Source of the DNA: Pseudomonas nitroreducens
GTDB taxonomy: Bacteria; Pseudomonadota; Gammaproteobacteria; Pseudomonadales; Pseudomonadaceae
Direction of reading: 5' to 3'
NCBI RefSeq assembly: GCF_024170165.1
Contig: NZ_JALJXP010000016.1
Location: forward strand, 62,001 to 126,000
Length of the DNA stretch: 64,000 nt
Made by a program: the position numbers and the translations under genes. Under the pieces are notes generated by a model. That model saw only the letters and a list, made by a program, of their open reading frames with translations. It ran no database searches and was not told the DNA's origin. Positions 46,533 through 56,523 of the stretch are shown in pieces (the stretch's first letter is position 1; each line of letters opens with the position of its first letter).

Positions 46533-49250
46533 TCACTGCCAGCCGTAGCGCCGGGCGAACCAGCCTTTCACCGTCTGGGTCAGCGCCATGTAGCCCAGCA
46601 GAATCGCCACCAGCCACGGCCAGTAGCCCAGCGGCAGTGCCTCCATGCGGAAGGAGTGCGCCAGCGGCCCCATGGGCAGGAAGATCGCCACCGCGACTAT
46701 CACCAGGGTCATCCCCAGCAGCGGCCAGGCGGCGCGGCTCTGCAGGAAGGGAATGCGCCGGGTGCGGATCATGTGCACCACCAGCAGCTGCGAAATCAGC
46801 CCTTCGACGAACCAGCCGGACTGGAACAGCGTCTGGTGCGCCGGTGAATTCGCGCCGAACACGTGCCAGAGCACGAGGAAGGTGGCGATGTCGAAGATCG
46901 AGCTGATCGGCCCGAAGAACACCATGAAGCGCCCCAGCCCGTCCGGGTTCCACTGCTGCGGCCGGCGCAGCAGTTCGTCGTCGACGTGGTCGAAGGGAAT
47001 GGCGATCTGCGACAGGTCGTAGAGCAGATTCTGCACCAGCAGTTGCAGCGGCAGCATCGGCAGGAAGGGAATGAAAGCACTGGCCACCAGCACGCTGAAC
47101 ACGTTGCCGAAGTTGGAGCTGGCGGTCATGCGGATGTACTTGAGCATGTTGGCGAAGGTGCGGCGCCCTTCGATCACGCCCTCCTCCAGGACCATCAGAC
47201 TCTTTTCCAGGAGGATCAGGTCGGCGGCTTCCTTGGCGATGTCCACCGCCGAATCCACGGAAATACCGATGTCCGCCGTGCGCAGCGCCGGGGCGTCGTT
47301 GATGCCGTCGCCAAGGAAGCCGACTACGTGGCCGCGCTCGCGCAGTACCCGCACCAGGCGTTCCTTGTGGCTGGGGGTTAGCTTGGCGAACAGCGTGGTG
47401 CGCTCGGCCAGCTCGCCCAGCTCCACGTCCTCCAGCTCGTCCAGCTGGGGGCCGAGCAGCACGCCCTCGACCACCAGGCCCACGTCGCGGCAGACCTTCA
47501 GGCTCACCCGGTCGTTGTCGCCGGTCAGCACTTTCACTGCCACACCGTTCTGCGCCAGTGCACGCAGCGCCGGGGCGGTGGTTTCCTTGGGCGGATCGAG
47601 GAAGGCGATGTAGCCGGCCAGGCAGAGGCTGCTCTCGTCCGCCACGCCGTAGACATCGCGGTTCGGCGGCAACTCGCGAGTGGCCACGGCGACCACCCGC
47701 AGGCCCTCCTGGTTGAGCCCGTCGGCCACCGCGCGGATGCTGTCCAGGCGCGCACCGGTGAGCGGCTCGACGCCGCCGGCAGTCTCCACCGTGGCGCAGA
47801 CCGCGAGCACCTCTTCCAGCGCGCCCTTGCAGATCAGCAGGTGGTTGTCCTCGCGTTCGCTGACCACCACCGACATGCGCCGACGGGCGAAGTCGAAGGG
47901 AATCTCGTCGAGCTTGCGGTAGCGGCTGTCCACCTTCAGCGCATGGCGCAGTTCGACGTGCTCGAGCACGGCGACATCCAGCAAATTCTTCAGCCCGGTC
48001 TGGTAGTGGCTGTTGAGGAAGGCCAGTTGCAGCACACGGTCCTGCACCTGGCCGAAGGCGTCGGTGTGGCGCTCGAGGACGATGCGGTCCTGGGTCAGGG
48101 TGCCGGTCTTGTCGGTGCAGAGGATGTCCATGGCGCCGAAGTTCTGGATGGCGTCCAGACGCTTGACGATCACCTTGCGCCGGCTGAGCACCACCGCGCC
48201 CTTGGCCAGGGTCGAGGTGACGATCATCGGGAGCATTTCCGGAGTCAGGCCGACGGCGATGGACAGCGCGAACAGCGCGGCCTCCAGCCAGTCGCCCTTG
48301 GTGAAACCGTTGATCAGCAGGACCACCGGCGCCATCACCAGCATGAAACGGATCAGCAGCCAGCTGACCCGGTTGACGCCGGTCTGGAAGGCCGTCGGCG
48401 TCGGGTCGCTGGCGATCACCCGCTCGGCGAGAGAGCCGAAATAGGTGCGCGTGCCGGTGCCGATCACCACCGCCAGGGCAGAGCCGCTGACCACCGTGGT
48501 GCCCATGAAGCAGAGGCTGTCGCGCTCCAGCGGATTGCCCTGGCGGGCGTCACGCAACTGGGCGAACTTCTCCACCGGCAGGGATTCGCCGGTCAATGCG
48601 GCCTGGCCGACGAAGAGGTCCTTGGCGCTGAGCAGGCGCACGTCTGCCGGCACCATGTCACCCGCCGACAACCACAGTACGTCGCCGGGAACCAGCTCGC
48701 GGATCGGCACTTCCACCCGCCGCGCGGCCCCATCGCCCTCGGCACTGCGGAACACCGTGGCCGTGTTGCTGACCATCGCCTTGAGCTTTTCGGCGGCACG
48801 GTTGGAGCGCTTTTCCTGGATGAAACGCAGCAGCGTGGAAATACCCACCATGCTGCCGATCACCACGGCGGCCTCGACGTCCTCGGTGAACCAGGAAATG
48901 GTCGCCAGCACGGTGAGCAGCAGGTTGAAAGGATTGCAGTAGCAGTACCACAGGTGCATCCAGGCGCCTATCGGCCGGTCCTGGTCGACCTCGTTGAGCC
49001 CCTCGCGCTGGCGGCGCTCGCCCGCCTCGGTCTCGTTGAGGCCTTCGCGCCGGCTCTCCAGGCGCTCCAGCACGGTGGTCGGCTCCAGCGCGGACCACTC
49101 CAGCAGGGCTGCAGCCAGCGCATTGGGCGCCTGCCTCCCGGCGGCAGAACCGCGCAGCAGGTCGCGCGCAGCCAGCCGGCGCAGTTGACGGGCCGGGAAG
49201 CCCTTGTTGATGAATTCGAGCAGGTGGGTCCTGATGAGGTCCAGGCGCAT
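46533..49250 (-). CDS. mgtA: Magnesium-transporting P-type ATPase
   Basis: The 905-residue P-type ATPase of the P3B group imports Mg2+. It shows T-G-E-S near residue 235, the phosphorylated Asp in D-K-T-G-T-L-T near residue 380, the hinge T-G-D-N-D and G-D-G-I-N-D-A-P-A-L, with N-terminal and C-terminal helix groups of the MgtA/MgtB type. Length is typical. No mgtC or phoPQ is nearby. The 138-base leader contains GC-rich inverted repeats but no recognisable Mg2+ riboswitch was identified. Confidence 0.95.
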   Translation of the reverse strand: MRLDLIRTHLLEFINKGFPARQLRRLAARDLLRGSAAGRQAPNALAAALLEWSALEPTTVLERLESRREGLNETEAGERRQREGLNEVDQDRPIGAWMHLWYCYCNPFNLLLTVLATISWFTEDVEAAVVIGSMVGISTLLRFIQEKRSNRAAEKLKAMVSNTATVFRSAEGDGAARRVEVPIRELVPGDVLWLSAGDMVPADVRLLSAKDLFVGQAALTGESLPVEKFAQLRDARQGNPLERDSLCFMGTTVVSGSALAVVIGTGTRTYFGSLAERVIASDPTPTAFQTGVNRVSWLLIRFMLVMAPVVLLINGFTKGDWLEAALFALSIAVGLTPEMLPMIVTSTLAKGAVVLSRRKVIVKRLDAIQNFGAMDILCTDKTGTLTQDRIVLERHTDAFGQVQDRVLQLAFLNSHYQTGLKNLLDVAVLEHVELRHALKVDSRYRKLDEIPFDFARRRMSVVVSEREDNHLLICKGALEEVLAVCATVETAGGVEPLTGARLDSIRAVADGLNQEGLRVVAVATRELPPNRDVYGVADESSLCLAGYIAFLDPPKETTAPALRALAQNGVAVKVLTGDNDRVSLKVCRDVGLVVEGVLLGPQLDELEDVELGELAERTTLFAKLTPSHKERLVRVLRERGHVVGFLGDGINDAPALRTADIGISVDSAVDIAKEAADLILLEKSLMVLEEGVIEGRRTFANMLKYIRMTASSNFGNVFSVLVASAFIPFLPMLPLQLLVQNLLYDLSQIAIPFDHVDDELLRRPQQWNPDGLGRFMVFFGPISSIFDIATFLVLWHVFGANSPAHQTLFQSGWFVEGLISQLLVVHMIRTRRIPFLQSRAAWPLLGMTLVIVAVAIFLPMGPLAHSFRMEALPLGYWPWLVAILLGYMALTQTVKGWFARRYGWQ

Positions 49251-49388
49251 GATGACTTTCCCCTTGTGCGCACATCGTCCGGCGGCGCTGGGGAGTCTGT
49301 GCCGGGTACCTTAAGGGGCCATGAAGGCTGGCAGGTTGCCGTCGCGGGCGAGTCCGCAGCGGTGCCGGGGCACCACCGCCGACTGCCG

Positions 49389-52300
49389 TCAGAAGTCGCG
49401 CTTGTAGAAGATATCGAGGGAACTGGCCAGGCCGCTGGCGGCCTCCAGGTAAACCTTCTTGCTCAGCAGGTAGCGCAGCGCAATGGTGTTGGCCGGTTCG
49501 AACACGCCCACGCCGTAACGCAGGCTGAGGCGATCGGAGAGCTGTCCGCTGGCGACTACGCTGGTGCTGTTACCGGTGCCTTCGGTGTCCAGCTGGAAGT
49601 CCTGGATGCCCAGACGCTGGGCGACTTCACCGGTCAGCGGCGCGCTGCCGGCCAGGCCGAGTGCCAGGGCTGCCTCGCCGAGCATGTTGCTGTCCTCGCC
49701 ACTGGACATGGGCCGGCCCAGCACCAGATAGGACAGCGCCTGCTGCTGGCTCATGGCCGGTTCGGAGAACACCTCGCTGCGCGGCTGCTCGGCGTTGCCG
49801 GTCAGGCGCAGACCGGCCACCACGTCGTCGACCTTGCGGATCGCCTCGACATCGAGGAATGGCTGGTCGATGGGCCCGGCGAACAACAGGCGTGCACGGC
49901 GGATGGTCAGCTTCTGGCCATAGGCGCGGTAGCGGCCGTTGTTCAGCCGCAGCTCGCCACGGGTGTCCATGTTGTCGCCGATGTGCACCTGGCCCGCCAG
50001 CTCCGCGTTCAGGCCGAAGCCGCTGAAGGTCAGCTTGTCGCTGCCGACCCTGACGTCGATATCCATGTTCAGCGCCAGAGCGCTTTTGGGTTCCTGCTTC
50101 GCGCCGACGATCACGCTGTCATCGGACACCTTGACCGTGGACGGCGGCAGCTGGCGAATGGTGATGGCGCCGCGCGGCACCTGCACCGAGCCGGAAACGG
50201 CGAGGCGTTCACCGGCCATCTGCACCGTGAGATCGGGCTCCACTTCCAGATTGGCATAGGGCTCTACGGTCACCGGCAGGCGGCTGCCGCGCAGCTTCAC
50301 GTCGACATCCAGGCCGCTGAACCAGGCGATACGCCCGGACAGGCTGCCGTTGCCGTGCTCTCCGGCCTTCCAGTCGCCACTCAGGTCAACCTGCTCACCG
50401 GCGATTCGCGCGATGACCTGCAACTGCTCGAAGCGGGTCGGCAGATCGCCGCCGGAGATTTCGCCCCCGCTCAGCCGCAGCTCGCCATCCACCCGTGGTG
50501 CCAGCAGTCCACCAGAAATCTGCCCGCTGCCATTGAGGTGACCCTTGAGGGTTTCCACCATGGGCGCGAACGGCCGGGCCAGGGAGATATCCAGGCCATT
50601 GAGGCTGAAGGTGCCGTTGACCGGCTTGTTCTTCGGCCGTGGGTCGAGCTGCACCTGCGCCTGCAGGCTGCCGAGCTTGTCGCCCTGGAACTGCAGGCTG
50701 GTGTCGATACGCCGGGGCGTCAGGCGGCTCTCCAGTTGCAGGCGCTGGTAGGGGAAGTCGACCCACTCCTCCTGCTCCTTGATACGCAGGGTGCCATTGT
50801 TCGCGTTGATCAGGATGGAGCCGTTGGGGCCGCTGGCGGGCAGGTCGAGTTGCACGTCGCCGTCGAGTTTGCCCTTCCAGGCGAAGTCCTCGGGCAGCCA
50901 GCGCGCCAGGCTGTCCAGCGGGAATTCGCGCAGGTGCAGGCGCAGGCGTGGGTCGGGCATCAGCCGCTGATCTTCCATGCACAGGCTGGCGGGGCCGGAA
51001 GCCCAGCAATGGGCGCCAAGGTTGATCCGCCCGTCTGCCAGGCGTTCCAGGCGCGCCGGCTGTTGCAGGCGCCAGTCCTGGCCGCCGCTCTGGATGTCGC
51101 CTTTGGCCAGACGACCGCGCCAATCCTTGCCGTTCCAGCTGCCATCCAGGCCGAGGTCGAGCACCACCGGTTTGCCCTGCAGGTTCAGGGTCAGCTGCTG
51201 GCGCTGGAGGTCGCCGCTGCCGTCGAGCTTGAGTACGCCGAAATTCGTGTCGCCGCTGCGCAGCCCCTGGGCCGTCAGGCTCACCCGGCCGCGCTGGGCG
51301 GCATCCAGGGAGGCGCTCAGGTCCAGCGCGCGCAGCCCCTGGTCGGCGTAGGCGACGCGCTGACCATCGAGTTTCAATTGGCCCTGCGGCACCTGCAGCG
51401 TGCCGGCGAGATCGAGGCGACCGCTGACCTGCCCCATCAGCTGCGGCCACAGCTGGCCGAGACGATTCAAGGCAATGTCGAGGCGACCGGACAGCCGCTG
51501 GTCCAGCGCGGCCTGCCCGCTGATGCGGTTGTCGCCCAACTGCAGCGCCAGGCCATCGATCTTCCACGCCTGCCCCGCCGCCGTGGCGTTCGCCTTGAAG
51601 ATGGCCGGCTGGCCCCGCAGACGCCCCTGCAGATCAAGGTTGGCGTCGAGGTTCAAGGCCTCGCCCTTGAGCGAACCCTTGCTGCGCAACGGCCCGCCAA
51701 GGCGGCCGGGCATCTCTTCCAGCCAGTAGGCCGGGTCCAGGTCGGACAGGTCGAGGGCGGCATCCCAGGTCACCGCGTCGGCGAACCCGACCTTCAGGTG
51801 CCCTTCGGCCTTGCCCTGCCCCGCCACCAGTTTCAGCGACGGCAGGAAGACTTCCGCCAGGTTGCCCGACACCGGGCTGGCCAGGGTGAAGTCACCGGCC
51901 GGCCCCTTGAAGGCGCCGTCGAAGTTTCCCAGGTAGGCACCGTCGCTGTAGCTGATTTCGGCCTTGAAGGTGTGCACGCTCACCGGCGGTTCGTCGATGA
52001 CCGGGTACAGGCGGCGCCAGGGGAAGTCCAGCCAGTCGAGCTGGGCATTGGCGGCGAAGGCGTCCTTCCAGTCGAGGCGACCGGTCAGCGCCACGCGCTG
52101 GTCCTTGGCGGCGCTCAGGTCCAGAGCGGCGATGTCCGCACCCTCGGCGTCGACGCGCCCGCGCAGGGTCAGCACCACCGGGCTTTCCTCGGCGGGCAGC
52201 ACGGCGGCGCCGGCCAGCTGGTAGCCGTCCTTGAGGTTGCCGCTGGCATTCAGGCGCAGCTGGTTCAGTGTCAGGGTATCGGGCAGCGAGGCGTCGGCCT

Positions 52301-53072
52301 TGAAACCATCGGCGATGACCAGTGCGGTGGCCGGCAGGTTCTCCGCCAGCGGTTGCAGGTCGCCCTCCAGCTTGCCGTTCAGATAGCCGCTGCTCTGTGC
52401 TTGCAGTTTGAGATGCCCCATCAGCTCGCCCCTGGCCTGCAATTGCAGGGTCCAGGGCTTCTCGCCCGGCGCGGGCAGGCCGAGCGTCCCCTCGGCTTCC
52501 AGCGGCCAGCCCTGCGTGGGTTTCAGCAGCCCCTTGAGCGACAGGCTGAGGCCATCGCGGGCGAGCTTCACCGAGTCGATGTGCAGGCCTTCGTGGTCCC
52601 AGTGCGCGGCCAGTTCGGCGTCGCGCAGCTGTTCCTGGCCATCGAGCAGGAAGCGGCCGATGCGGATGTCGCCCAGTTCCAGCGACAGCGGCAGGTTCAG
52701 ATCGGGCAACTCAACGGGGCCGGAGGCTTCGCTCGGCTCGCTCGGCGGCAGGGTCAGCAGCACCTCATTGGCCACGACCTTGTGCAGGCACAGGGTCATG
52801 CGCAGCAGACAGGCCGGCGACCAGTCGATCTGCGGCTGGTCGAGCACCAGGTGGGTCGCGCCGTCGGTCCACTCCAGGCGTTTGGCACTGAAGCCACCGG
52901 CCAGGCGGCCATCGAATTCATCGACGCTCAGGCCCGGCACCCAGCTCAGCAGCGCCCGGCTGCCCGCCGGCGTGCCGATCAACGCCGCGACAGCGATCAC
53001 CAACAGCAGAACCAGCCCGAGCAGGCCGGCCAGGCACCAGCGCAGCGTGCGCATCCAGCCCGCGCGGGTCAC
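49389..53072 (-). CDS. tamB: Translocation and assembly module subunit TamB
   Basis: The 1227-residue protein has an N-terminal inner-membrane helix (about residues 10-32), a very long beta-taco repeat region and the C-terminal DUF490 domain ending F-Y-K-R-D-F. TamB spans the periplasm as a groove for phospholipid transport and outer-membrane protein assembly with TamA. The start is GTG and overlaps the tamA stop as GTGA, so translation is coupled; an ATG six codons later is the alternative. Length is within the family range (about 1200-1260). Confidence 0.95.
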   Translation of the reverse strand: MTRAGWMRTLRWCLAGLLGLVLLLVIAVAALIGTPAGSRALLSWVPGLSVDEFDGRLAGGFSAKRLEWTDGATHLVLDQPQIDWSPACLLRMTLCLHKVVANEVLLTLPPSEPSEASGPVELPDLNLPLSLELGDIRIGRFLLDGQEQLRDAELAAHWDHEGLHIDSVKLARDGLSLSLKGLLKPTQGWPLEAEGTLGLPAPGEKPWTLQLQARGELMGHLKLQAQSSGYLNGKLEGDLQPLAENLPATALVIADGFKADASLPDTLTLNQLRLNASGNLKDGYQLAGAAVLPAEESPVVLTLRGRVDAEGADIAALDLSAAKDQRVALTGRLDWKDAFAANAQLDWLDFPWRRLYPVIDEPPVSVHTFKAEISYSDGAYLGNFDGAFKGPAGDFTLASPVSGNLAEVFLPSLKLVAGQGKAEGHLKVGFADAVTWDAALDLSDLDPAYWLEEMPGRLGGPLRSKGSLKGEALNLDANLDLQGRLRGQPAIFKANATAAGQAWKIDGLALQLGDNRISGQAALDQRLSGRLDIALNRLGQLWPQLMGQVSGRLDLAGTLQVPQGQLKLDGQRVAYADQGLRALDLSASLDAAQRGRVSLTAQGLRSGDTNFGVLKLDGSGDLQRQQLTLNLQGKPVVLDLGLDGSWNGKDWRGRLAKGDIQSGGQDWRLQQPARLERLADGRINLGAHCWASGPASLCMEDQRLMPDPRLRLHLREFPLDSLARWLPEDFAWKGKLDGDVQLDLPASGPNGSILINANNGTLRIKEQEEWVDFPYQRLQLESRLTPRRIDTSLQFQGDKLGSLQAQVQLDPRPKNKPVNGTFSLNGLDISLARPFAPMVETLKGHLNGSGQISGGLLAPRVDGELRLSGGEISGGDLPTRFEQLQVIARIAGEQVDLSGDWKAGEHGNGSLSGRIAWFSGLDVDVKLRGSRLPVTVEPYANLEVEPDLTVQMAGERLAVSGSVQVPRGAITIRQLPPSTVKVSDDSVIVGAKQEPKSALALNMDIDVRVGSDKLTFSGFGLNAELAGQVHIGDNMDTRGELRLNNGRYRAYGQKLTIRRARLLFAGPIDQPFLDVEAIRKVDDVVAGLRLTGNAEQPRSEVFSEPAMSQQQALSYLVLGRPMSSGEDSNMLGEAALALGLAGSAPLTGEVAQRLGIQDFQLDTEGTGNSTSVVASGQLSDRLSLRYGVGVFEPANTIALRYLLSKKVYLEAASGLASSLDIFYKRDF

Positions 53073-54796
53073 AGTTCAGGCCCCATGGAGAAGTGCAGGC
53101 GGATGCCGCCGTCCTCGTCCAGGCCGTCGGCGAGGTCCAGGCGCAACGGGCCCACCGGCGAAATCCAGCGTATGCCGATACCGACGCCGGTCTTGATCGA
53201 GGGGAAGTCCAGCGAGTTGAACGAGTTACCCTGATCGACGAAGGCCGCGATGCGCCAGCGCTCGGCGATGGGATACTGGTACTCGACGCTGCCGGCGACC
53301 ATGTAGCGGCCGCCGATGCGGTCGCCGTCGGAGTTCTTCGGCGACAGCGTCTGGTAATCGTAGCCACGCACGCTCTGGTCGCCGCCGGCAAAGAAGCGCA
53401 GCGACGGCGGGATCGCGCTGTAGTCGTTGGTGGCGATGCCGCCGACCTGGATGCGTCCGAGCAACCGCTGCCCTCCCCAGAAACTGGTCACGCCCTTGGC
53501 CATGGCGTTGATATGGGCGACGTCGGCGTCTGCCAGCAGCCCTTCCTTGGCGCCTTTCACCTCGAATTGCAGGCGATAGCCCTTGCCCGGGTCGATCTTG
53601 TTGTCGGCTTCCAGGATCGAGTAGCCGATGCCCGGCATCAGGAAACTGCTCAGCCCCGAATCGTCGCCCAGCTTGTACTCCTCGCGCTGCCAGTTCAGCG
53701 AGACGACCCGTTGCCAGCCGCTGTCGAGCTTGTGGTGCCACTCACCGCCCAGGGTCAGCAGCTTGCTTTCGGTGTCCACCAGGTCTTCGTACTGGTAGCC
53801 GCTGGTGAAACGCAGTTTGTCGGTGAGCGGCGGGTCCAGCGGGATTTCGTACCAGGCGCCGACGTTCTGCCGGGGCGCGGACACCTCGGCCTCGAAGCCG
53901 AGGCTGTGGCCCTGGGGGTTGACCCAGTGGCGGGTCCAGGTCGCTCGCGCGCGCGGCCCGACGTCGGTCGAGAAGCCCAGGCCGAGGCCCATGGTGCGCG
54001 GCTTGCGCGCCTCCAGATGAACGTTCACCGGCACCACTTCGCCATCGGCGTTGGTCGGCGCGGCATCCACCCGCACGCCATCGAAGTAACCACTGGACTG
54101 CAGGGCCTGGTTGAGGTCGGCGATCTGTTCGGAGTCGTAGTCGGCGCCTTCCTTGAACGGCACCATGCGCTGCAGCAGGTCCTCGTCGAAGGGGAAATCG
54201 CCGGCGAATTCGACCTTGCCCAGGCGATAACGTGGCCCGCTGGCGTACACCAGTTCGATGTCCGCCACGCCGGCTTCGGGGTCGATGCGCAATTGCTGCT
54301 GGGTGAACTGGCCGCGGAAGAAACCGAAGCGCGAAGCCTGATTCTGGATCAGCCGCTTGGCGTCCTCGTAGGCACCATGATTGAGCTGCGCACCCGGCTT
54401 CAGCGCGTCGCCGCCGGGCACCCGGAAGCTCTTGAGCCTGGCTGCCGGGCCTTCGACGCGCACGGTGACGTTGCGCAGGTGAATGGGCTCGCCGGGACGC
54501 ACGTTGATACGCAGCGTGGGCTCCTTGTCATTGGTCACCCGGCCACGGATGCGCGCCTGGTAGTAGCCCAAAGCCTGGGCGGCCTTCTGCGCCTGCTCCA
54601 CGGCGTTGCGCCGGAATCTTTGCAGGGCCGCCTGATCACGCTCGCCAAGGCTGCCCACATAGGCCTCGATATTGGCCTTGAGCGCAGCGTTGGCGGGGGT
54701 GACACGAACGTCGAGATGGGCTTCGGCCGCCAGGGCTCTCTGCAAGCAGAAGGCCATTACCAGCAGCAGCCCAAGCAATCCTTGGACAACTCTCAT
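53069..54796 (-). CDS. tamA: Translocation and assembly module subunit TamA
   Basis: The 575-residue Omp85-family outer-membrane protein has a signal peptide (residues 1-23, ending A-L-A), three POTRA domains (about 25-265) and a 16-strand barrel. The barrel includes the lid-lock motif V-R-G-Y and ends F-S-M-G-P-E-L. With TamB it connects inner and outer membranes. A GTG six codons upstream is also possible, but the ATG gives the normal signal peptide. It is first in the tamAB unit. Confidence 0.95.
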   Translation of the reverse strand: MRVVQGLLGLLLVMAFCLQRALAAEAHLDVRVTPANAALKANIEAYVGSLGERDQAALQRFRRNAVEQAQKAAQALGYYQARIRGRVTNDKEPTLRINVRPGEPIHLRNVTVRVEGPAARLKSFRVPGGDALKPGAQLNHGAYEDAKRLIQNQASRFGFFRGQFTQQQLRIDPEAGVADIELVYASGPRYRLGKVEFAGDFPFDEDLLQRMVPFKEGADYDSEQIADLNQALQSSGYFDGVRVDAAPTNADGEVVPVNVHLEARKPRTMGLGLGFSTDVGPRARATWTRHWVNPQGHSLGFEAEVSAPRQNVGAWYEIPLDPPLTDKLRFTSGYQYEDLVDTESKLLTLGGEWHHKLDSGWQRVVSLNWQREEYKLGDDSGLSSFLMPGIGYSILEADNKIDPGKGYRLQFEVKGAKEGLLADADVAHINAMAKGVTSFWGGQRLLGRIQVGGIATNDYSAIPPSLRFFAGGDQSVRGYDYQTLSPKNSDGDRIGGRYMVAGSVEYQYPIAERWRIAAFVDQGNSFNSLDFPSIKTGVGIGIRWISPVGPLRLDLADGLDEDGGIRLHFSMGPEL

Positions 54797-54876
54797 GGCG
54801 CGAAATGCTAGCACGGGTTTTCCCCGTGTTGCCTTCCTTCAGGCCGCTGGAAGCGTCTGAGGATTCAAAGCACCGG

Positions 54877-55524
54877 CTATCCCGCAGAAACTTTCACTGC
54901 CTCGCGCCCCTGGGTGGGATGGAACAGCACATGCTCCCGAATCGGTCCCAGCGCCACCTCTCCCAGCTCCTCGTAACCGTGGCGCCGGTAGAACTCCAGG
55001 TAGCGGGCATTGCCCGTATCCAGCACCAGCCCCTGGGAACCACCGTCCTCGGCGCACCAGGCATGCAGTGCATCGAGCAACTGCTCGCCCAGGTGCTTGC
55101 CCTGGAACTCCGGGTGCACGCCGATCAGCGGCAGGATGTGGTAAGGCCCCGGCGGCAGGCAGCCGAGCACCGCGGCGTGGTAGTCCAGATAGCGCCGGGT
55201 GCAGCCCAGGCCGGTGGTGAGCAGCATGCGCATGCGCCAGAACCAGCTCTCGGTGACATCCAGGCGACGTTGTGGTGGAACCACCAGTGCAACGCCCACC
55301 AGACGATCCTCGATCAGCAGACCGATCGCCGGCAGCTCCTCGAGGAAGTGCTGGTTGACCAGCTCGCGGACGGTCGCCCGCACGCGCTGATCGAAACCGG
55401 CGCGGTCGGATTCGAACAGGTAGGCGAAGGTGGGTTCGTGGCGGTAGGCGTGGTAAAGCAGCGAGCGGACTTCACGGCTGTAGTTGCCGTCCAGCAGACG
55501 GACTTCGGCGAGGGTATCAGGCAT
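54877..55524 (-). CDS. GNAT-family N-acetyltransferase
   Basis: The 215-residue protein has the GNAT fold with the acetyl-CoA pyrophosphate loop V-H-P-E-F-Q-G-K-H-L-G-E near residue 140, followed by Y-L-E-F-Y-R-R-H-G-Y-E near residue 175. A long acceptor-binding region precedes the core. The acceptor is unknown. The same gene lies between xthA and tamA in P. aeruginosa, so it is a core gene. It is divergent from xthA by 129 bases. Confidence 0.9.
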   Translation of the reverse strand: MPDTLAEVRLLDGNYSREVRSLLYHAYRHEPTFAYLFESDRAGFDQRVRATVRELVNQHFLEELPAIGLLIEDRLVGVALVVPPQRRLDVTESWFWRMRMLLTTGLGCTRRYLDYHAAVLGCLPPGPYHILPLIGVHPEFQGKHLGEQLLDALHAWCAEDGGSQGLVLDTGNARYLEFYRRHGYEELGEVALGPIREHVLFHPTQGREAVKVSAG

Positions 55525-55653
55525 GCGGACGCCTCTTCGGGTGAGCTCTTCTTATGGTTATGAGTCCAGCCAGAAAACCCTAGCAGCGCCGCGCCGGGGT
55601 CGCCAGGGCCGGCCTACCTGGGCTAGCATCGTGCTTTTGCCAGGGCGCCCAGG

Positions 55654-56466
55654 ATGAAAATCGTCTCCTTCAATATCAACGGTTTGCGCGCACGTCCCCA
55701 CCAGCTCCAGGCGATCATCGAACGCCACCAGCCGGACGTGATCGGCCTGCAGGAAACCAAGGTCGCCGACGAGCAGTTCCCCCGCGAGGAGATCGAAGCC
55801 CTCGGCTACCACGTGCACTACCACGGGCAGAAAGGCCACTACGGCGTCGCCCTGCTCTCCCGCCAGGAGCCGCTGGAGCTGCAACGCGGCTTCCCCAACG
55901 ACGGCGAGGACTCCCAGCGCCGCTTCATCTGGGGCACCTTCAAGGATGCCGACGGCCAGCCGATCACCGTGATGAACGGCTACTTCCCCCAGGGCGAGAG
56001 CCGCGACCATCCGGTGAAGTTTCCGGCCAAGCAGCGTTTCTATGCCGACCTGCAGGACCTGCTGGAAACCCGCTTCCAGCCTGACCAGCCGCTGGTGGTG
56101 ATGGGCGACATCAACATCTCGCCGGAGGACTGCGACATCGGCATCGGCGAAGAGAACCGCAAACGCTGGCTGAAGACCGGCAAGTGCAGCTTCCTGCCGG
56201 AAGAACGCGAATGGCTGGCGCGCCTGAAGGGCTGGGGCCTGGTGGACAGCTTCCGCCTGCAGAACCCGAGCGTGGACGACCGCTTCAGCTGGTTCGACTA
56301 CCGCAGCCGTGGTTTCGAGGACACCCCAAAGCGCGGCCTGCGCATCGACGTGATCCTCGCCTCCGAGGCCCTGCGCGGCCGCATCGTCGAGACCGGCGTG
56401 GACTACGACATCCGTGCTATGGAAAAGCCCTCGGACCATGCGCCAATCTGGCTGCAGCTGAAATAA
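55654..56466 (+). CDS. xthA: Exodeoxyribonuclease III
   Basis: The 270-residue AP endonuclease / 3'-5' exonuclease (E. coli XthA has 268) shows F-N-I-N-G-L-R-A-R near the start, the metal ligand Glu in L-Q-E-T-K near residue 34, M-G-D-I-N-I-S-P near residue 150 and the catalytic His in S-D-H-A-P-I-W near residue 262. It works in base-excision repair and repairs blocked 3' ends. It ends in a terminator shared with the convergent coiled-coil gene. Confidence 0.97.
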   Translation: MKIVSFNINGLRARPHQLQAIIERHQPDVIGLQETKVADEQFPREEIEALGYHVHYHGQKGHYGVALLSRQEPLELQRGFPNDGEDSQRRFIWGTFKDADGQPITVMNGYFPQGESRDHPVKFPAKQRFYADLQDLLETRFQPDQPLVVMGDINISPEDCDIGIGEENRKRWLKTGKCSFLPEEREWLARLKGWGLVDSFRLQNPSVDDRFSWFDYRSRGFEDTPKRGLRIDVILASEALRGRIVETGVDYDIRAMEKPSDHAPIWLQLK

Positions 56467-56478
56467 TCAGCCTGCACG

Positions 56479-56506
56479 AAAAAGCCCGGCCAATGCCGGG
56501 CTTTTT
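56479..56506. terminator. Bidirectional terminator between xthA and the coiled-coil gene
   Basis: AAAAAGCCCGGC and GCCGGGCTTTTT pair around CAAT, giving T runs on both strands. It lies 12 bases after xthA and 17 bases after the convergent coiled-coil gene. Confidence 0.9.
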
Positions 56507-56523
56507 CATTTCCAGGCAAGCGA

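Noticed and set aside
47841..53234. A 1797-codon open frame on the plus strand opposite mgtA, tamB and part of tamA.
   Set aside because: It is the antisense frame of high-GC genes. The minus strand encodes recognisable, complete proteins over the same bases, and the plus-strand peptide is low-complexity Gln/His/Arg/Ala-rich.
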